Assembly (NCBI GenBank): GCA_002390845.1
Contig: DGQT01000042.1
Coordinates: 124,001-188,000 of the forward strand
Length of the DNA: 64,000 nucleotides
Source of the DNA: Chitinophagaceae bacterium UBA4407
GTDB lineage: Bacteria > Bacteroidota > Bacteroidia > Chitinophagales > Chitinophagaceae
Reading direction: 5' to 3'
A model generated the notes under the pieces. The model was not told where the DNA came from, made no database searches, and saw only the letters and a program-made list of their open reading frames with translations. The position numbers and the translations under genes are program-made. Positions within the stretch are counted from its first letter, which is position 1. The number at the start of each line of letters is the position of its first letter. Shown here piece by piece: positions 8,453-16,986 of this stretch.

Positions 8453-10732
8453 TTATTTTTTCCAGTTAACAGTGGCAGATTTTAGATCATTTGAATTGGT
8501 GCCGATGCGGATAATAAATTCACCTGCCTCCCAAACATAATCAAGGTTTGAGTTATAGAACTTAAGGTCTTCTGGTGTAATGTTGAACGATACTGCTTTT
8601 ATCTCACCCGGCTGCAGCATAATTTTTTGAAAACCCTTCAACTCTTTTACTGAGCGTGTAATGCTTGCCACAGGATCGGTAATATACATTTGCACAATTT
8701 CTTCCCCTGCAACTTTACTGGTATTGGTTACGGTAACGGTAGCTATCAGGCGGTCGTTGCCCTTTAAATTCGTTTTGGTTAACCGTATATCGCTGTAAGT
8801 AAAACTGGAATAACTTAACCCATAACCAAAAGGATACAATGGGTCGTTTGTGATATCAATATAATTGGATTTGAATTTTGCAAATGGCTCATTGTTAAAA
8901 GGGCGGCCGGTGTTTTTATGGTTATAATAAACAGGTATCTGCCCTACGCTGCGCGGAAAGGTTGCAGTAATTTTTCCTGAAGGATTGTAATTGCCAAACA
9001 ATACATCTGCCACCGCATTACCCGCTTCTGTGCCGGGTGCCCATGCTTCAAGGATTGCAGTTGCATGGTCATTTTCCCAGGTTAAAGTAAGCGGCCTTCC
9101 ATTAATCAAAACTATTACAAGAGGCTTGCCTGTTTTTGCCAATGCCTTTAATAAGTTTTCCTGGCTTTCGGGAATACTGATATCAGAACGGCTGCTGGCT
9201 TCTCCCGACATGTCTGCTGCTTCGCCAACCACGGCAACAATAACATCTGATTTGTTTGCGGCATCAACCGCTTCGGTTATCATTTCTTCCGGAGAACGGG
9301 AATCAATTTCAATTTCTGCTTCACCAAAAACATTGGTGCGTTTGATGAGCAGACTGTCATCAGAAATATTTGCACCTTTTGCATACAACACATTTACACT
9401 GCTGCCTGCAACATTTTTAATGCCGTCGAGTACAGAAACAGATTGCTTCCAATCGCCTGCAACCACCCAGGTACCCAGCATATTTCTTTGGCTGTTTGCC
9501 AATGGGCCAACCAATGCAATAGTTCCCTTTTTTTGCAATGGCAAAGTTTGATTTGCATTTTTTAATAATACACAGGAATGCTCTGCCGCTTCTCTTGAAG
9601 CCGCTCTTGTTGCTTCGGTTAAAATATCTTTTGCTGTTCGCGTTTCATCAACATATTTATAAGGATCATCAAATAAACCAAGTTTGTATTTTGCCTCGAG
9701 AATTCTTCTGCACGATGCATCAATTTGCTGCTGCGTTACTTTTCCTTCTTTTAAAGATTTTTTTAAAGTATTCAAAAAGCCTTCGCTTACCATATCCATA
9801 TCCAGCCCGGCTTTTAAAGCCAGTGCAGAAACCGTTTGCAAGTCGCCCAGGCCATGTTCCTCCATTTCATCTACAGAAGTGTAATCAGAAACCACAAAGC
9901 CTTTAAAGCCCCATTGTTTGCGCAGTAAATCTGTGAGCAACCATTTGTTTGCCGGGGCAGGTATCGCGTCAATTTCATTAAACGAACTCATGATGCTTCC
10001 TGCACCTGCCTCTATCCCGGCTTTATATGGATCCAGGTAATACTGGTACATTTTTATTTTGCTCATGTCAACCGTATTGTATTCACGGCCAGCTTCTGCA
10101 GCACCATACAATGCAAAATGTTTTACGCATGCCATAATGGTATTGTTCTTTTTCAGGTCATCGCCCTGGTAACCTTTTACCATTGCTTTGGCAATCTGCG
10201 AACCTAGGTATGGATCTTCGCCACTTCCTTCTGAAATCCTTCCCCAGCGTGCATCCCGGGCAATATCCACCATGGGCGAAAATCCCCAGTTTAAACCATC
10301 GGCACTGGCTTCGGTTGCCGCAATACGTGCGGTTTTTTCAATAAGCCCCATATCCCAGGAGGCAGATAAGCCCAATGGAATCGGGAAAATACTTCTGTGG
10401 CCGTGTATCACATCTAACCCAAAAATTAACGGGATATGCAGACGGGAATTTTTCACTGCAAGGTCTTGTGCTTTGCGCACTTTCTCGGGGCCGTAAATGC
10501 CAAACAATCCACCCACTGCCCCTTTGCGGATCTTATCCTCCACACCCTGGCTTACCACAGCACCGGTAAGAAGTCCCCCGCCTGGGTTTACCAGGTTTAA
10601 CTGTCCAATTTTTTCATCGAGTGTCATCTTACTCATCAGGTTGCTTACGAACGAATTCATCTTTGCATCCTGCGCAAATACTGGTACATAGACTATTGCT
10701 GTAACAATTAAAAAGGCAAAATACTTTCTCAT
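8453..10732 (-). CDS. bglX: Periplasmic glycoside hydrolase family 3 beta-glucosidase
   Basis: I place the start at 10732 (MRKYFAFLIV...), which gives a normal signal peptide cleaved after VFAQ and a 759-residue enzyme. The frame is open further upstream only because it reads through a repeat. GH3 features are the N-terminal TIM barrel with the nucleophile Asp283 in VSDY, KHFALYG at about 204-210, the alpha/beta sandwich with the RNMLGTW segment, and a C-terminal fibronectin-III-like domain. BglX-type enzymes release glucose from beta-linked glucosides; some Bacteroides homologues prefer beta-1,2-linked sophorose. The two GH144-like proteins upstream make a beta-1,2-glucan role plausible. Confidence 0.92.
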   Translation of the reverse strand: MRKYFAFLIVTAIVYVPVFAQDAKMNSFVSNLMSKMTLDEKIGQLNLVNPGGGLLTGAVVSQGVEDKIRKGAVGGLFGIYGPEKVRKAQDLAVKNSRLHIPLIFGLDVIHGHRSIFPIPLGLSASWDMGLIEKTARIAATEASADGLNWGFSPMVDIARDARWGRISEGSGEDPYLGSQIAKAMVKGYQGDDLKKNNTIMACVKHFALYGAAEAGREYNTVDMSKIKMYQYYLDPYKAGIEAGAGSIMSSFNEIDAIPAPANKWLLTDLLRKQWGFKGFVVSDYTSVDEMEEHGLGDLQTVSALALKAGLDMDMVSEGFLNTLKKSLKEGKVTQQQIDASCRRILEAKYKLGLFDDPYKYVDETRTAKDILTEATRAASREAAEHSCVLLKNANQTLPLQKKGTIALVGPLANSQRNMLGTWVVAGDWKQSVSVLDGIKNVAGSSVNVLYAKGANISDDSLLIKRTNVFGEAEIEIDSRSPEEMITEAVDAANKSDVIVAVVGEAADMSGEASSRSDISIPESQENLLKALAKTGKPLVIVLINGRPLTLTWENDHATAILEAWAPGTEAGNAVADVLFGNYNPSGKITATFPRSVGQIPVYYNHKNTGRPFNNEPFAKFKSNYIDITNDPLYPFGYGLSYSSFTYSDIRLTKTNLKGNDRLIATVTVTNTSKVAGEEIVQMYITDPVASITRSVKELKGFQKIMLQPGEIKAVSFNITPEDLKFYNSNLDYVWEAGEFIIRIGTNSNDLKSATVNWKK

Positions 10733-10770
10733 ATAGCGGCTATTTATTGTTGTTATTATGTTTATTTTTT

Positions 10771-10990
10771 GAACCCAGCTTTTGTACTCTATGAAGCGTT
10801 CCTTGCGTCGCACTCTTGTGCTTTTAGAACAGAATTGAGCTTTTACCGAAGCGTAAATTTGAACCGCAGAGGCGCAAAGAACTTTTCTCTCCGTCTCTGC
10901 GTCTCTGCGGTTTTGTATTTGCCGCTCATTATTCCGAACGTACAAGAGTGCGACGCAACGAAGTTCAATTCATATTCTTTTGCCCGGCTC
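10771..10990. repeat. Element A pair (both GCG type) containing a foreign hairpin
   Basis: Outer end GAACCCAGC at 10771, TATGAAGC at 10790, forward core TTGCGTCGCACTCTTGTGC at 10803-10821, reverse core at 10940-10958, outer end GCCCGGCTC at 10982-10990. The interior holds the TTTTACCGAAGCG module (10841) and the hairpin at 10862-10912. Confidence 0.88.
10862..10912. repeat. CCGCAGAG/CTCTGCGG hairpin inside element A
   Basis: Arms AACCGCAGAGGCGCA (10862-10876) and TGCGTCTCTGCGGTT (10898-10912) pair over 15 positions with one G-U wobble. Repeats of this CTCTGCGTCTCTGCGG type are widespread in unrelated bacterial genomes, so this is probably an independent palindrome carried inside the larger repeat. 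Confidence 0.75.
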
Positions 10991-10999
10991 ACGTTGCTT

Positions 11000-11665
11000 T
11001 TATTTAAGCAAATATGGCTCAATTGTTTTTTGCCAAATCGCATATCCCTTCGCATTCATGTGCAGGTTGTCCTCTTTAAAAATATCTGGCATTGGTTTAT
11101 TATCAGCATCAACCATAGCATGGTAGACATCTATAAAAGCGGCTTTGTTCTTTTTGGTTAAGTAATCTTTTATCATATTATTAGCCTGCATCATTTTGGG
11201 CATCAACTTTACCCGGCTAGGACTTGGCTTAATAGACACGTAAGCTACAGGCACGTTGCCCAGCCTTTTTCTTATGCCGGTAAACAATGTTTTAAAACGG
11301 TCAACAACCATTTGTGCGGTTACGGTATCGCTTGCCGCAAGATCGTTATCGCCGCAATAGATTACGATTTGTTTGGGTTGGTAAGGAACAATAATATCAT
11401 TGATATAACGGATCATATCTGGCAATGACGAACCCCCAAAGCCGCGGTTTATAATTGTGTAACCTGGAAAATCGTCCTGCACATTAGTCCACATGCGAAA
11501 AGAAGAACTGCCCACAAAAAGTATGGCATTCTTTGGTGGAAATTTTACAGCGTCTGCCTTTTTAAAAGCGGCAATTTCTTCTGCAAACGGTTGAGCATTC
11601 GCTGTAAAACAAACGACAGTTACCAGGCAGACAAAAAGTAACTGCAATGCCTTTATATTTTTCAT
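11000..11665 (-). CDS. Secreted SGNH/GDSL-family hydrolase
   Basis: A 221-residue protein with a signal peptide cleaved after TANAQ (residue about 25). SGNH blocks are visible: block I VGSSSFRMW with the likely catalytic Ser54, block II glycine in RGFGGSS, block III YCGDNDL, and block V DNLHMN with the Asp-x-x-His pair near residue 200. The first block has Ser in place of the usual Asp in GDS, as in other Bacteroidota members. Probably a carbohydrate acetyl-esterase or lysophospholipase-type esterase acting in the periplasm. Its ATG overlaps the stop of the DoxX gene (ATGA at 11662-11665), so the two are translationally coupled. Confidence 0.88.
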   Translation of the reverse strand: MKNIKALQLLFVCLVTVVCFTANAQPFAEEIAAFKKADAVKFPPKNAILFVGSSSFRMWTNVQDDFPGYTIINRGFGGSSLPDMIRYINDIIVPYQPKQIVIYCGDNDLAASDTVTAQMVVDRFKTLFTGIRKRLGNVPVAYVSIKPSPSRVKLMPKMMQANNMIKDYLTKKNKAAFIDVYHAMVDADNKPMPDIFKEDNLHMNAKGYAIWQKTIEPYLLK

Positions 11666-12087
11666 GTTGATTTATTTTTTTTCATAAGTAAAGTGTCAAA
11701 GTTCCATTTGCCTGGCCCGGTGAAAAAGAAAAGAACTGCCAACAAAACAAACATAAACGGATGCTGCGCATCGTACCAGATTTTTCCGTTGCCTACGAAG
11801 AAGGTTGTATAAAACATGGTTCCGGTGAGTATAATAGCGGCGACTCTCGTAAACAACCCCAAAAACAGCAATAAGCCGCTGATAAATTCAGCGCCCTTAC
11901 CAATATAAACCAACAGTTTTCCGTTTGGTGAATTTTTAAACATGTCCCATTCGAGATATTGCTGCATGGTTGCAGAGGAAAAAATCTCAAATCCATGATA
12001 GATCATGAATGCGCCAGTTACAATGCGCACAGCACCCAATGCTTCCTGCTGGTAAAACGGTTTGTTCGAAAATAATTTACTATTCAT
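11662..12087 (-). CDS. DoxX-family membrane protein
   Basis: A 141-residue protein with four hydrophobic segments, conserved DoxX features such as RIVTGAFMIYHGFEIF near 21-36, EFISGLLLFLGLFTRVAAI near 68-86, and a C-terminal FFFTGPGKWNFD. Family members are small inner-membrane proteins linked to quinone or thiosulfate redox chemistry, but most are uncharacterised. It starts four bases after the metallo-hydrolase stop and overlaps the downstream esterase gene by four bases, so it is the middle of a tight three-gene operon. Confidence 0.9.
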   Translation of the reverse strand: MNSKLFSNKPFYQQEALGAVRIVTGAFMIYHGFEIFSSATMQQYLEWDMFKNSPNGKLLVYIGKGAEFISGLLLFLGLFTRVAAIILTGTMFYTTFFVGNGKIWYDAQHPFMFVLLAVLFFFTGPGKWNFDTLLMKKNKST

Positions 12088-12090
12088 TTC

Positions 12091-12948
12091 TCATACTTTA
12101 AAATCAGTTGCTGAGTTAAAACTTTCGCCACCATGTAAAACTTTATAAGGCTGGAGGATCGCTTCGCACGCAAGAACAAAATCTTTTGCATCGGCAGTAT
12201 TAAATGTAAACATATCGTAATGGCAGGGAATAACACAACCGGCACCTATTTCTTTTGCGAGTTTCGCTGCTTCGCAGCAGTCAAGATTACCGGCAACGCC
12301 ACGTGCAGGATCGTTTCCATTTATCGGCAGCAAAGCCAGATCAACATGAAAAGGTTTTATTAGGTCAGCCATGCCATCAAACCATAAAGTATCGCCGCTG
12401 TGGTAGATTGTGTGGCGGCCAAACTTAATTACATAGCCCATAAATTTACAATTGCCTTGTTCATCCCGCTCAATCTCGTTGTGCTTTGCAGGAGCGCCGA
12501 TGAATGTGAAATCACCAATTGTTATTTGTTTACCATCATTTAAACCAAGAGGAAAATTGATATCGCATTTCACACGTTCGGCAACAAAAGCCCTGTTGGC
12601 TTCTGGGATGATGAATTTTATACCGGGATTGTTTTCAATCACCGGTATCAGCGTTTCTCCATCGAGGTGATCGGTGTGATTATGGCTTGATGTAACAACC
12701 GAAATATTTTTCAGCAACTCCGGCCTCACTACCAGCTCACTCATTCTTGTGTGCGGCTTGTTGGTGGTCAAATTTTTTTTTGTGAGCGAATCTGACAAAT
12801 ATGGATCAATCAACACACGCTGCTTTTTCCATTGCAACAGGTAGCCACTTTGACCGAGCCACCAGATATGAAATGAATCTGCATCGCTCATGCATGCATC
12901 CATTTCTGCGATTAATGCTTCGTCTTTTTTTATGGAGGGAATTAACAT
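12091..12948 (-). CDS. UlaG-like metallo-beta-lactamase-fold hydrolase
   Basis: A 285-residue cytosolic protein with the zinc-binding HxHxDH motif (HNHTDH, residues 89-94) and later His residues in YHSGDT and PCHYDMF. The opening WWLGQSGYLLQWKKQRVLIDPYLSD is typical of the UlaG (L-ascorbate-6-phosphate lactonase) branch. A sugar-lactone or phosphodiester substrate is likely, and the neighbouring sugar genes support a lactonase role. First gene of the operon with doxX and the GDSL hydrolase. Confidence 0.88.
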   Translation of the reverse strand: MLIPSIKKDEALIAEMDACMSDADSFHIWWLGQSGYLLQWKKQRVLIDPYLSDSLTKKNLTTNKPHTRMSELVVRPELLKNISVVTSSHNHTDHLDGETLIPVIENNPGIKFIIPEANRAFVAERVKCDINFPLGLNDGKQITIGDFTFIGAPAKHNEIERDEQGNCKFMGYVIKFGRHTIYHSGDTLWFDGMADLIKPFHVDLALLPINGNDPARGVAGNLDCCEAAKLAKEIGAGCVIPCHYDMFTFNTADAKDFVLACEAILQPYKVLHGGESFNSATDFKV

Positions 12949-12950
12949 CG

Positions 12951-12979
12951 TGAATGGTCAATGGTGAATAGTGAATAAA
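12951..12979. repeat. Short GTGAATGG/TCAATGG tandem repeat
   Basis: Variants of GTGAATGGTCAATGG and GTGAATAGTGAATA follow one another directly upstream of the UlaG-like start. The same repeat type occurs inside hldD at 49442-49470, and a related CTGTTCACTGTTCA occurs at 41699. Confidence 0.65.
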
Positions 12980-12980
12980 A

Positions 12981-13102
12981 GTACAAGAGTGCGACGCAAG
13001 AATATTGATTTGATGATTTGATGATTGGTCAATTTGATAATGTATTTCATTGGCACATCATCAAATCTCCAAATCATCAAATTAACTCCTTTTGCCCGGC
13101 TC
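12981..13102 (-). repeat. Element A reverse half-unit with nested element B
   Basis: Core GTACAAGAGTGCGACGCAA at 12981-12999, element B palindrome at 13006-13084 (TGATTTGATGA ... CCAAATCATCAAATT), outer end GCCCGGCTC at 13094-13102. The last two bases form part of the stop codon (TCA, read as TGA) of the next gene. Confidence 0.88.
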
Positions 13103-14129
13103 ATAAATTTTCTCTGACTTGTTTAGCTCCCTTAACCATATTGACAAGCTTTTGCCGTGACGCCCATCGTGCGGTCTGACTTAATCCACAATCTGGTGCG
13201 ACTGATAATTTCTCTGCCGGAATATATTGCAGGCAGCGGTTAATCCTTTCTACCACATCTGCTACCGATTCTATGTAATAATTTTTTACATCGATAATGC
13301 CTACGGCCACATGCATTTTTTCTGCAAACACTTTCAGCAATTCAATTTCGGCAAATTCCCGGTTGGCCATTTCAATATGTATTTCATCAACACTCAGATC
13401 AAGAAAATCTGGCAGCATTGGTTTAATACTTCTGTAACCAACAGGCCTTCCTTTAAAGTTGCCAAAACACAAATGCGTGCTCAGGTTGCATTTGCCAACA
13501 ATCGGTTTCACCGTTCGGTTGAAAATATCCACAAAACGTTTCGTGTCTTCCTTGTATGCATAACAACTCATCGATGGCTCATCAACAGTGATCTCTGTAC
13601 ATCCTGCAGCCACCAAATCTTCAAGCTCTTTACGCACCATTGGTAACAATGCTTCGGTGATCTCGTAACGGTCTTTATATTTTTCGTTGGGCAGCAATCT
13701 TCCGCTAAGCGTGTAGGGGCCGGGCACACTTGCTTTTAGCGTTGGTCCGGCGGGCGCCAGTTTTTGCAGTCGCTGAAACTCTTTAACAGCGCCAAGTCCG
13801 GCGGGTGCAACGAGTTCGCCAACAATATTATTCTTTCCACGCTGGTCATGTGCAGGCGGACCAAACTTTCGTGTCTCGGTTTCGTTGTTTTGTATGCCCT
13901 TAATATAACCATAGAACGACAAATTAAAATCGAGGCGTGTTTGTTCGCCATCGGTAATCACATCGAGACCGGCAGTAACCTGGTCGTGAATCGCTGCAAT
14001 CACGGCATCTTCGATCATTTCTTCGATATCGGCGGCGCCGAACTGGTTCAAGTTCTTGCAACCAAACTCAAGCCATCCCGGAAAAGGATAACTGCCCACC
14101 ACTGTTGTACGAATTGGAATATTTTGCAT
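13101..14129 (-). CDS. MetE C-terminal-domain-like methyltransferase
   Basis: A 342-residue protein corresponding only to the catalytic C-terminal half of cobalamin-independent methionine synthase. Visible signatures are TTVVGSYPFPGWL at the start, DGEQTRLDF near 60, STHLCFGNF with a zinc-ligand-like His-x-Cys near 225, DEIHIEMANREF near 252, and the terminal SVAPDCGLSQTARW that supplies a Cys ligand. The N-terminal MetE domain is absent, as in short archaeal and core-MetE enzymes that use other methyl donors. Whether it makes methionine or handles another thiol is unclear in this sugar-gene context. Its stop codon lies in the end of a repeat. Confidence 0.85.
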   Translation of the reverse strand: MQNIPIRTTVVGSYPFPGWLEFGCKNLNQFGAADIEEMIEDAVIAAIHDQVTAGLDVITDGEQTRLDFNLSFYGYIKGIQNNETETRKFGPPAHDQRGKNNIVGELVAPAGLGAVKEFQRLQKLAPAGPTLKASVPGPYTLSGRLLPNEKYKDRYEITEALLPMVRKELEDLVAAGCTEITVDEPSMSCYAYKEDTKRFVDIFNRTVKPIVGKCNLSTHLCFGNFKGRPVGYRSIKPMLPDFLDLSVDEIHIEMANREFAEIELLKVFAEKMHVAVGIIDVKNYYIESVADVVERINRCLQYIPAEKLSVAPDCGLSQTARWASRQKLVNMVKGAKQVRENL

Positions 14130-14149
14130 CGTTATTTATTTTATGTTTC

Positions 14150-14200
14150 AAGCTTTGGTAATACTATTCAGCTTCTGTTGTGTCACTCACTTGTACGCTT
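14150..14200 (+). repeat. Element A half-unit (GTG-type), forward
   Basis: Core TTGTGTCACTCACTTGTAC at 14178-14196, preceded by a degenerate outer part (AAGCTTTGGTAATAC). It fills the short gap between the SIS gene and the MetE-like gene. Confidence 0.75.
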
Positions 14201-14206
14201 TGTCCG

Positions 14207-14992
14207 CTAGTCGGCACGTCCCACGTTCTCATATAATTTAGCAAGCCTGTGGGCATGCTCATCGTATGCACTTTCGAAAAGTGTTGTTGCTTTTTTAGTT
14301 CCCACCAAAGCACCTGCTGTTAATACTTTTGGCGGATGACCCGCAGCCGTGAGTAAGTTTGCCAGTTCTGCTTTTATACAGTTCACAATCATTGTCCCGC
14401 CAACTGTTGAACCCGGTGATACGGGCGTATCAAGATTGGGAACATAGATCATCGCATCACCAACGGGTGCACCGGTATCCAAAATAAGATCGGCAAAATC
14501 GCCCAGCTTTTTGCCATCGCTTCTTTTGCTGGTTGATTGTTCTGAATGCTCTTTCGTGATGACGGCCACCACTTTTATTTTTTTCTGTTGAAACAACTCC
14601 GCTATTTCTATTGGCACAATATTGCAGCCGCTTGACGAGATGATCAACGCAGTGTCTGTCTCATGCAAATCGAAATTGCGCAATATCCTGTCTGCAAGCC
14701 CGCTTACATTTTCAAGGAACATCGCTTGTCTTTGTCCGTTAGCGCCAACGACCAGGTTGTGAAAAGTGAGCGACAATTCAACGATCGGATTAAAGCCCGG
14801 AAATGAGCCATAACGTGGCCACATTTCTTCCACCATTATCCTGCTGTGGCCGCTGCCAAACACATGCACCATTCTGCCTGAGAGAATGGTTTGTGCAAAC
14901 CATTCTGCGGCTTGTTTAATTTGCGATTGCTGTGCATGTATTCTTTCGATAATAGCACTGCATTTTCGTAAGTATGTTTCGGTAAGGTTCAT
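14207..14992 (-). CDS. SIS-domain sugar-phosphate protein (UPF0309-like)
   Basis: A 261-residue cytosolic protein with a SIS (sugar isomerase) fold: VHVFGSGHSRIM near 43-54 and IISSSGCNIVPIE near 117-129 are the phosphate-binding loops. The overall pattern, including the EEMWPRYGSFPGFNPIVE segment, matches the UPF0309 group. Relatives bind or isomerise phosphorylated amino sugars. It follows the ROK kinase gene on the same strand, which fits kinase followed by isomerase in amino-sugar catabolism, although the substrate is inferred only. Confidence 0.88.
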   Translation of the reverse strand: MNLTETYLRKCSAIIERIHAQQSQIKQAAEWFAQTILSGRMVHVFGSGHSRIMVEEMWPRYGSFPGFNPIVELSLTFHNLVVGANGQRQAMFLENVSGLADRILRNFDLHETDTALIISSSGCNIVPIEIAELFQQKKIKVVAVITKEHSEQSTSKRSDGKKLGDFADLILDTGAPVGDAMIYVPNLDTPVSPGSTVGGTMIVNCIKAELANLLTAAGHPPKVLTAGALVGTKKATTLFESAYDEHAHRLAKLYENVGRAD

Positions 14993-15090
14993 TTCATTTA
15001 AAATATGGCCGTTAAAATTACTTTCAATCGCGAAACTTGACGGAACTCATTTCGGGAGTTACGTTTTGCAGTGTCGCCCTGTGCGATGCA

Positions 15091-15147
15091 GTACAAGAGT
15101 CCGCCTGAGGCGGAACGAAAGCTTAATTATTGTACAATAGCCCGGTA
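15091..15147 (-). repeat. Element A reverse unit with altered core (CCGCCTGAGGCGG)
   Basis: GTACAAGAGT at 15091-15100 is followed by CCGCCTGAGGCGGA in the place of GCGACGCA, then ACGAAAGCTT and the outer end AGCCCGGTAC (15139-15148). The core palindrome has been replaced by a different palindrome. Compare 46144. Confidence 0.75.
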
Positions 15148-15165
15148 CAAAAAAATTTCCTTCTC

Positions 15166-16056
15166 CTATTGCACATGCTCCAGTGCATAACTGGCTGCGC
15201 CTGCCGCACCGGAAAGATCACCAAATGCAGCTTTGATAATCTCGACTTTGTTTCCACCTGCACGCCACTCATATTTTGCCAGGTATTCTTCCAGCGGTTC
15301 AAATAAATCTTTGCCCGCTTCGGTGATACCACCGCCAAGAATAATTGTTTCTGGCGAAAGCAGGTTTGTGATAGAAGCAATACCAATAGCGAGTTTGCGC
15401 ACAGAGGTAAGCCATATCTTTTTTGCAAAATCATCACCAGCTCTCATCGCATCAAGCATCTGTTGCGTTGAGGTAAACTTACCATTACTGCGCTGCTCAA
15501 CCGTTACATTTCCAATGGCATCTTCGAGGCTTCCCGGCATGCCGGTTACATCAGGTTCGCCTTCATCATTGATAACAATATGGCCCACGTGCCCAGCCTT
15601 GTTGAAAGCACCCTGGTAAGGTTTGCCATTGATGAGAATAGCGCCTCCAACGCCAGTGCCGAGTGTGATCATTACCACATTTTTTTTATGTTTTGCTGCA
15701 CCTAATCTTGATTCGGCCATTAACGCAGATACTGCATCGTTCAAAACATAAGTAGGTGTGTGTAAAAAATCTTTCCAGCAAAAACTTTCAAGGCCCTGTA
15801 AACGTCCGGGCATAAAAGCGATTGCAGTATTATCATCGTTTGGTAAGCCCGGTGCTGAAATGCCCACGACAAATTGATCTGTGCCGATCATTTGCTTTAT
15901 TTCGTTTACAGCTTCTGCAACAGCACGCTTCCAAAAAGTATCGTCTCCGTCGTTCGTGGGCTTGTACAAATGATGCAAAATATTTCCATCAGCATTGAGC
16001 GCCAATGCTTTTATTCTGGTACCACCAAGATCAATACCGATTGCTGTTGCCGACAT
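15166..16056 (-). CDS. ROK-family sugar kinase lacking the zinc cysteines
   Basis: A 296-residue ROK protein. The N-terminal phosphate loop IGIDLGGTRIK (residues 6-16) and GTGVGGAILINGK near 131-143 are intact, and GHVGHI near 156 aligns with the conserved His of the family. The usual CxCGxxGC zinc motif is replaced by DVTGMPGS, so the Cys ligands are absent, which is unusual though seen in some polyphosphate-type glucokinases. No helix-turn-helix is present, so it is a kinase rather than a repressor. It probably phosphorylates glucose or an amino sugar released by this cluster and sits between the SDR and SIS genes. Confidence 0.9.
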   Translation of the reverse strand: MSATAIGIDLGGTRIKALALNADGNILHHLYKPTNDGDDTFWKRAVAEAVNEIKQMIGTDQFVVGISAPGLPNDDNTAIAFMPGRLQGLESFCWKDFLHTPTYVLNDAVSALMAESRLGAAKHKKNVVMITLGTGVGGAILINGKPYQGAFNKAGHVGHIVINDEGEPDVTGMPGSLEDAIGNVTVEQRSNGKFTSTQQMLDAMRAGDDFAKKIWLTSVRKLAIGIASITNLLSPETIILGGGITEAGKDLFEPLEEYLAKYEWRAGGNKVEIIKAAFGDLSGAAGAASYALEHVQ

Positions 16057-16077
16057 GTTTATAAGTCTGTTATAAAA

Positions 16078-16863
16078 TTAAAATTGTCCTTCACTCACTT
16101 CCCAACCACCATCTACTGCGATTACCTGGCCTGTTGTAAACTTTGAATAGTCAGACATAAAATAAACGGCAAGTCCGTCAAGATCTTCAGGTTTTCCTAT
16201 TCGTCCGCCATCCAAAGGTTGTTTTGTTTTAATGAACTGCATAATCGTTTGATCATTAGCAGCTCTCTGGGCCATTGGTGTTTCCACCAGTGCCGGTGCA
16301 ATCACATTAACGCGGATATTTTGTTGCGCATAGTATGCGGCAATTGATTTTGTAAAACCGATGATCGCTGATTTGGCTGCAGCATAAGCATGCGTAGTGA
16401 AATATTTTGGCGAAGGTGAATAACCCAACACTGAACTCATGTTTAAAATTGTTCCTTCTTTATTGAGTTCCAGGAATTTTTTTACCGCAGCCTGGTTAGA
16501 ATACATGAGCGAAGTGAGGTTTAATTCGAGTGTTTTGTTCCAGCCTTCGGCTGTGAGTTCGTGTAAAGGCCCATCGCCCATTTTTCTTCCGCTGCCACCG
16601 GCAACATGATAGAGCCCGTTAAAATCGCCAAAGCTTTTTATACAGGCTTCAATTGCATTTACAGCTGTTGAAGCATCTGTTGCATCTGCGCTTATGGCAA
16701 TAGCATTTGAACCAAGCTCAGCTTTTGCTTTTTCTGCGCTTTCTTCGTTTCGCCCAACAACAACAACTGAAGCACCGTTTGCTATAAATGCTTTTGCAGC
16801 AGATAAACCCAAACCTGTCGTTCCACCGATGATGACGATCTTTTTATTTTCTAATTGTGTCAT
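16078..16863 (-). CDS. Short-chain dehydrogenase/reductase
   Basis: A 261-residue classical SDR. The cofactor loop GGTTGLGLS is at 13-21, the NAG-equivalent HVAGG near 87, the catalytic Ser in LNMSSVLG near 143, and YAAAK (Tyr and Lys) near 160-164. The C-terminal TGQVIAVDGGW is standard. Lack of an early Asp or Arg marker makes NAD versus NADP preference unclear. Likely a sugar or sugar-acid dehydrogenase; its stop is 22 bases before the ROK start, suggesting co-transcription. Confidence 0.9.
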   Translation of the reverse strand: MTQLENKKIVIIGGTTGLGLSAAKAFIANGASVVVVGRNEESAEKAKAELGSNAIAISADATDASTAVNAIEACIKSFGDFNGLYHVAGGSGRKMGDGPLHELTAEGWNKTLELNLTSLMYSNQAAVKKFLELNKEGTILNMSSVLGYSPSPKYFTTHAYAAAKSAIIGFTKSIAAYYAQQNIRVNVIAPALVETPMAQRAANDQTIMQFIKTKQPLDGGRIGKPEDLDGLAVYFMSDYSKFTTGQVIAVDGGWEVSEGQF

Positions 16864-16924
16864 TAAATATTTTTACTAATGCCGTTGTTTTATTTTGTGC
16901 GCCTTGCTCAATAAAGAACAGAAA

Positions 16925-16975
16925 GTACAAGTGTGCGACGCAACGATGCTTCATTGAAATACAAAAGCCAGGGTC
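16925..16975 (-). repeat. Element A half-unit (GCG-type), reverse
   Basis: Core GTACAAGTGTGCGACGCAA at 16925-16943, GATGCTTCATTGA in the middle, outer end GCCAGGGTC at 16967-16975, 11 bases before the stop end of the next gene. Confidence 0.85.
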
Positions 16976-16986
16976 ATAAAAATCTT

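Noticed and set aside
10733..10945. N-terminal extension of the GH3 frame
   Set aside because: The 71 added residues come from element A and the hairpin at 10862-10912, and they would hide a good signal peptide that begins at 10732.
14130..14206. Cobalamin or SAM riboswitch before the MetE-like gene
   Set aside because: The gap is only 77 bases and is almost filled by an element A unit; no conserved riboswitch core is visible.
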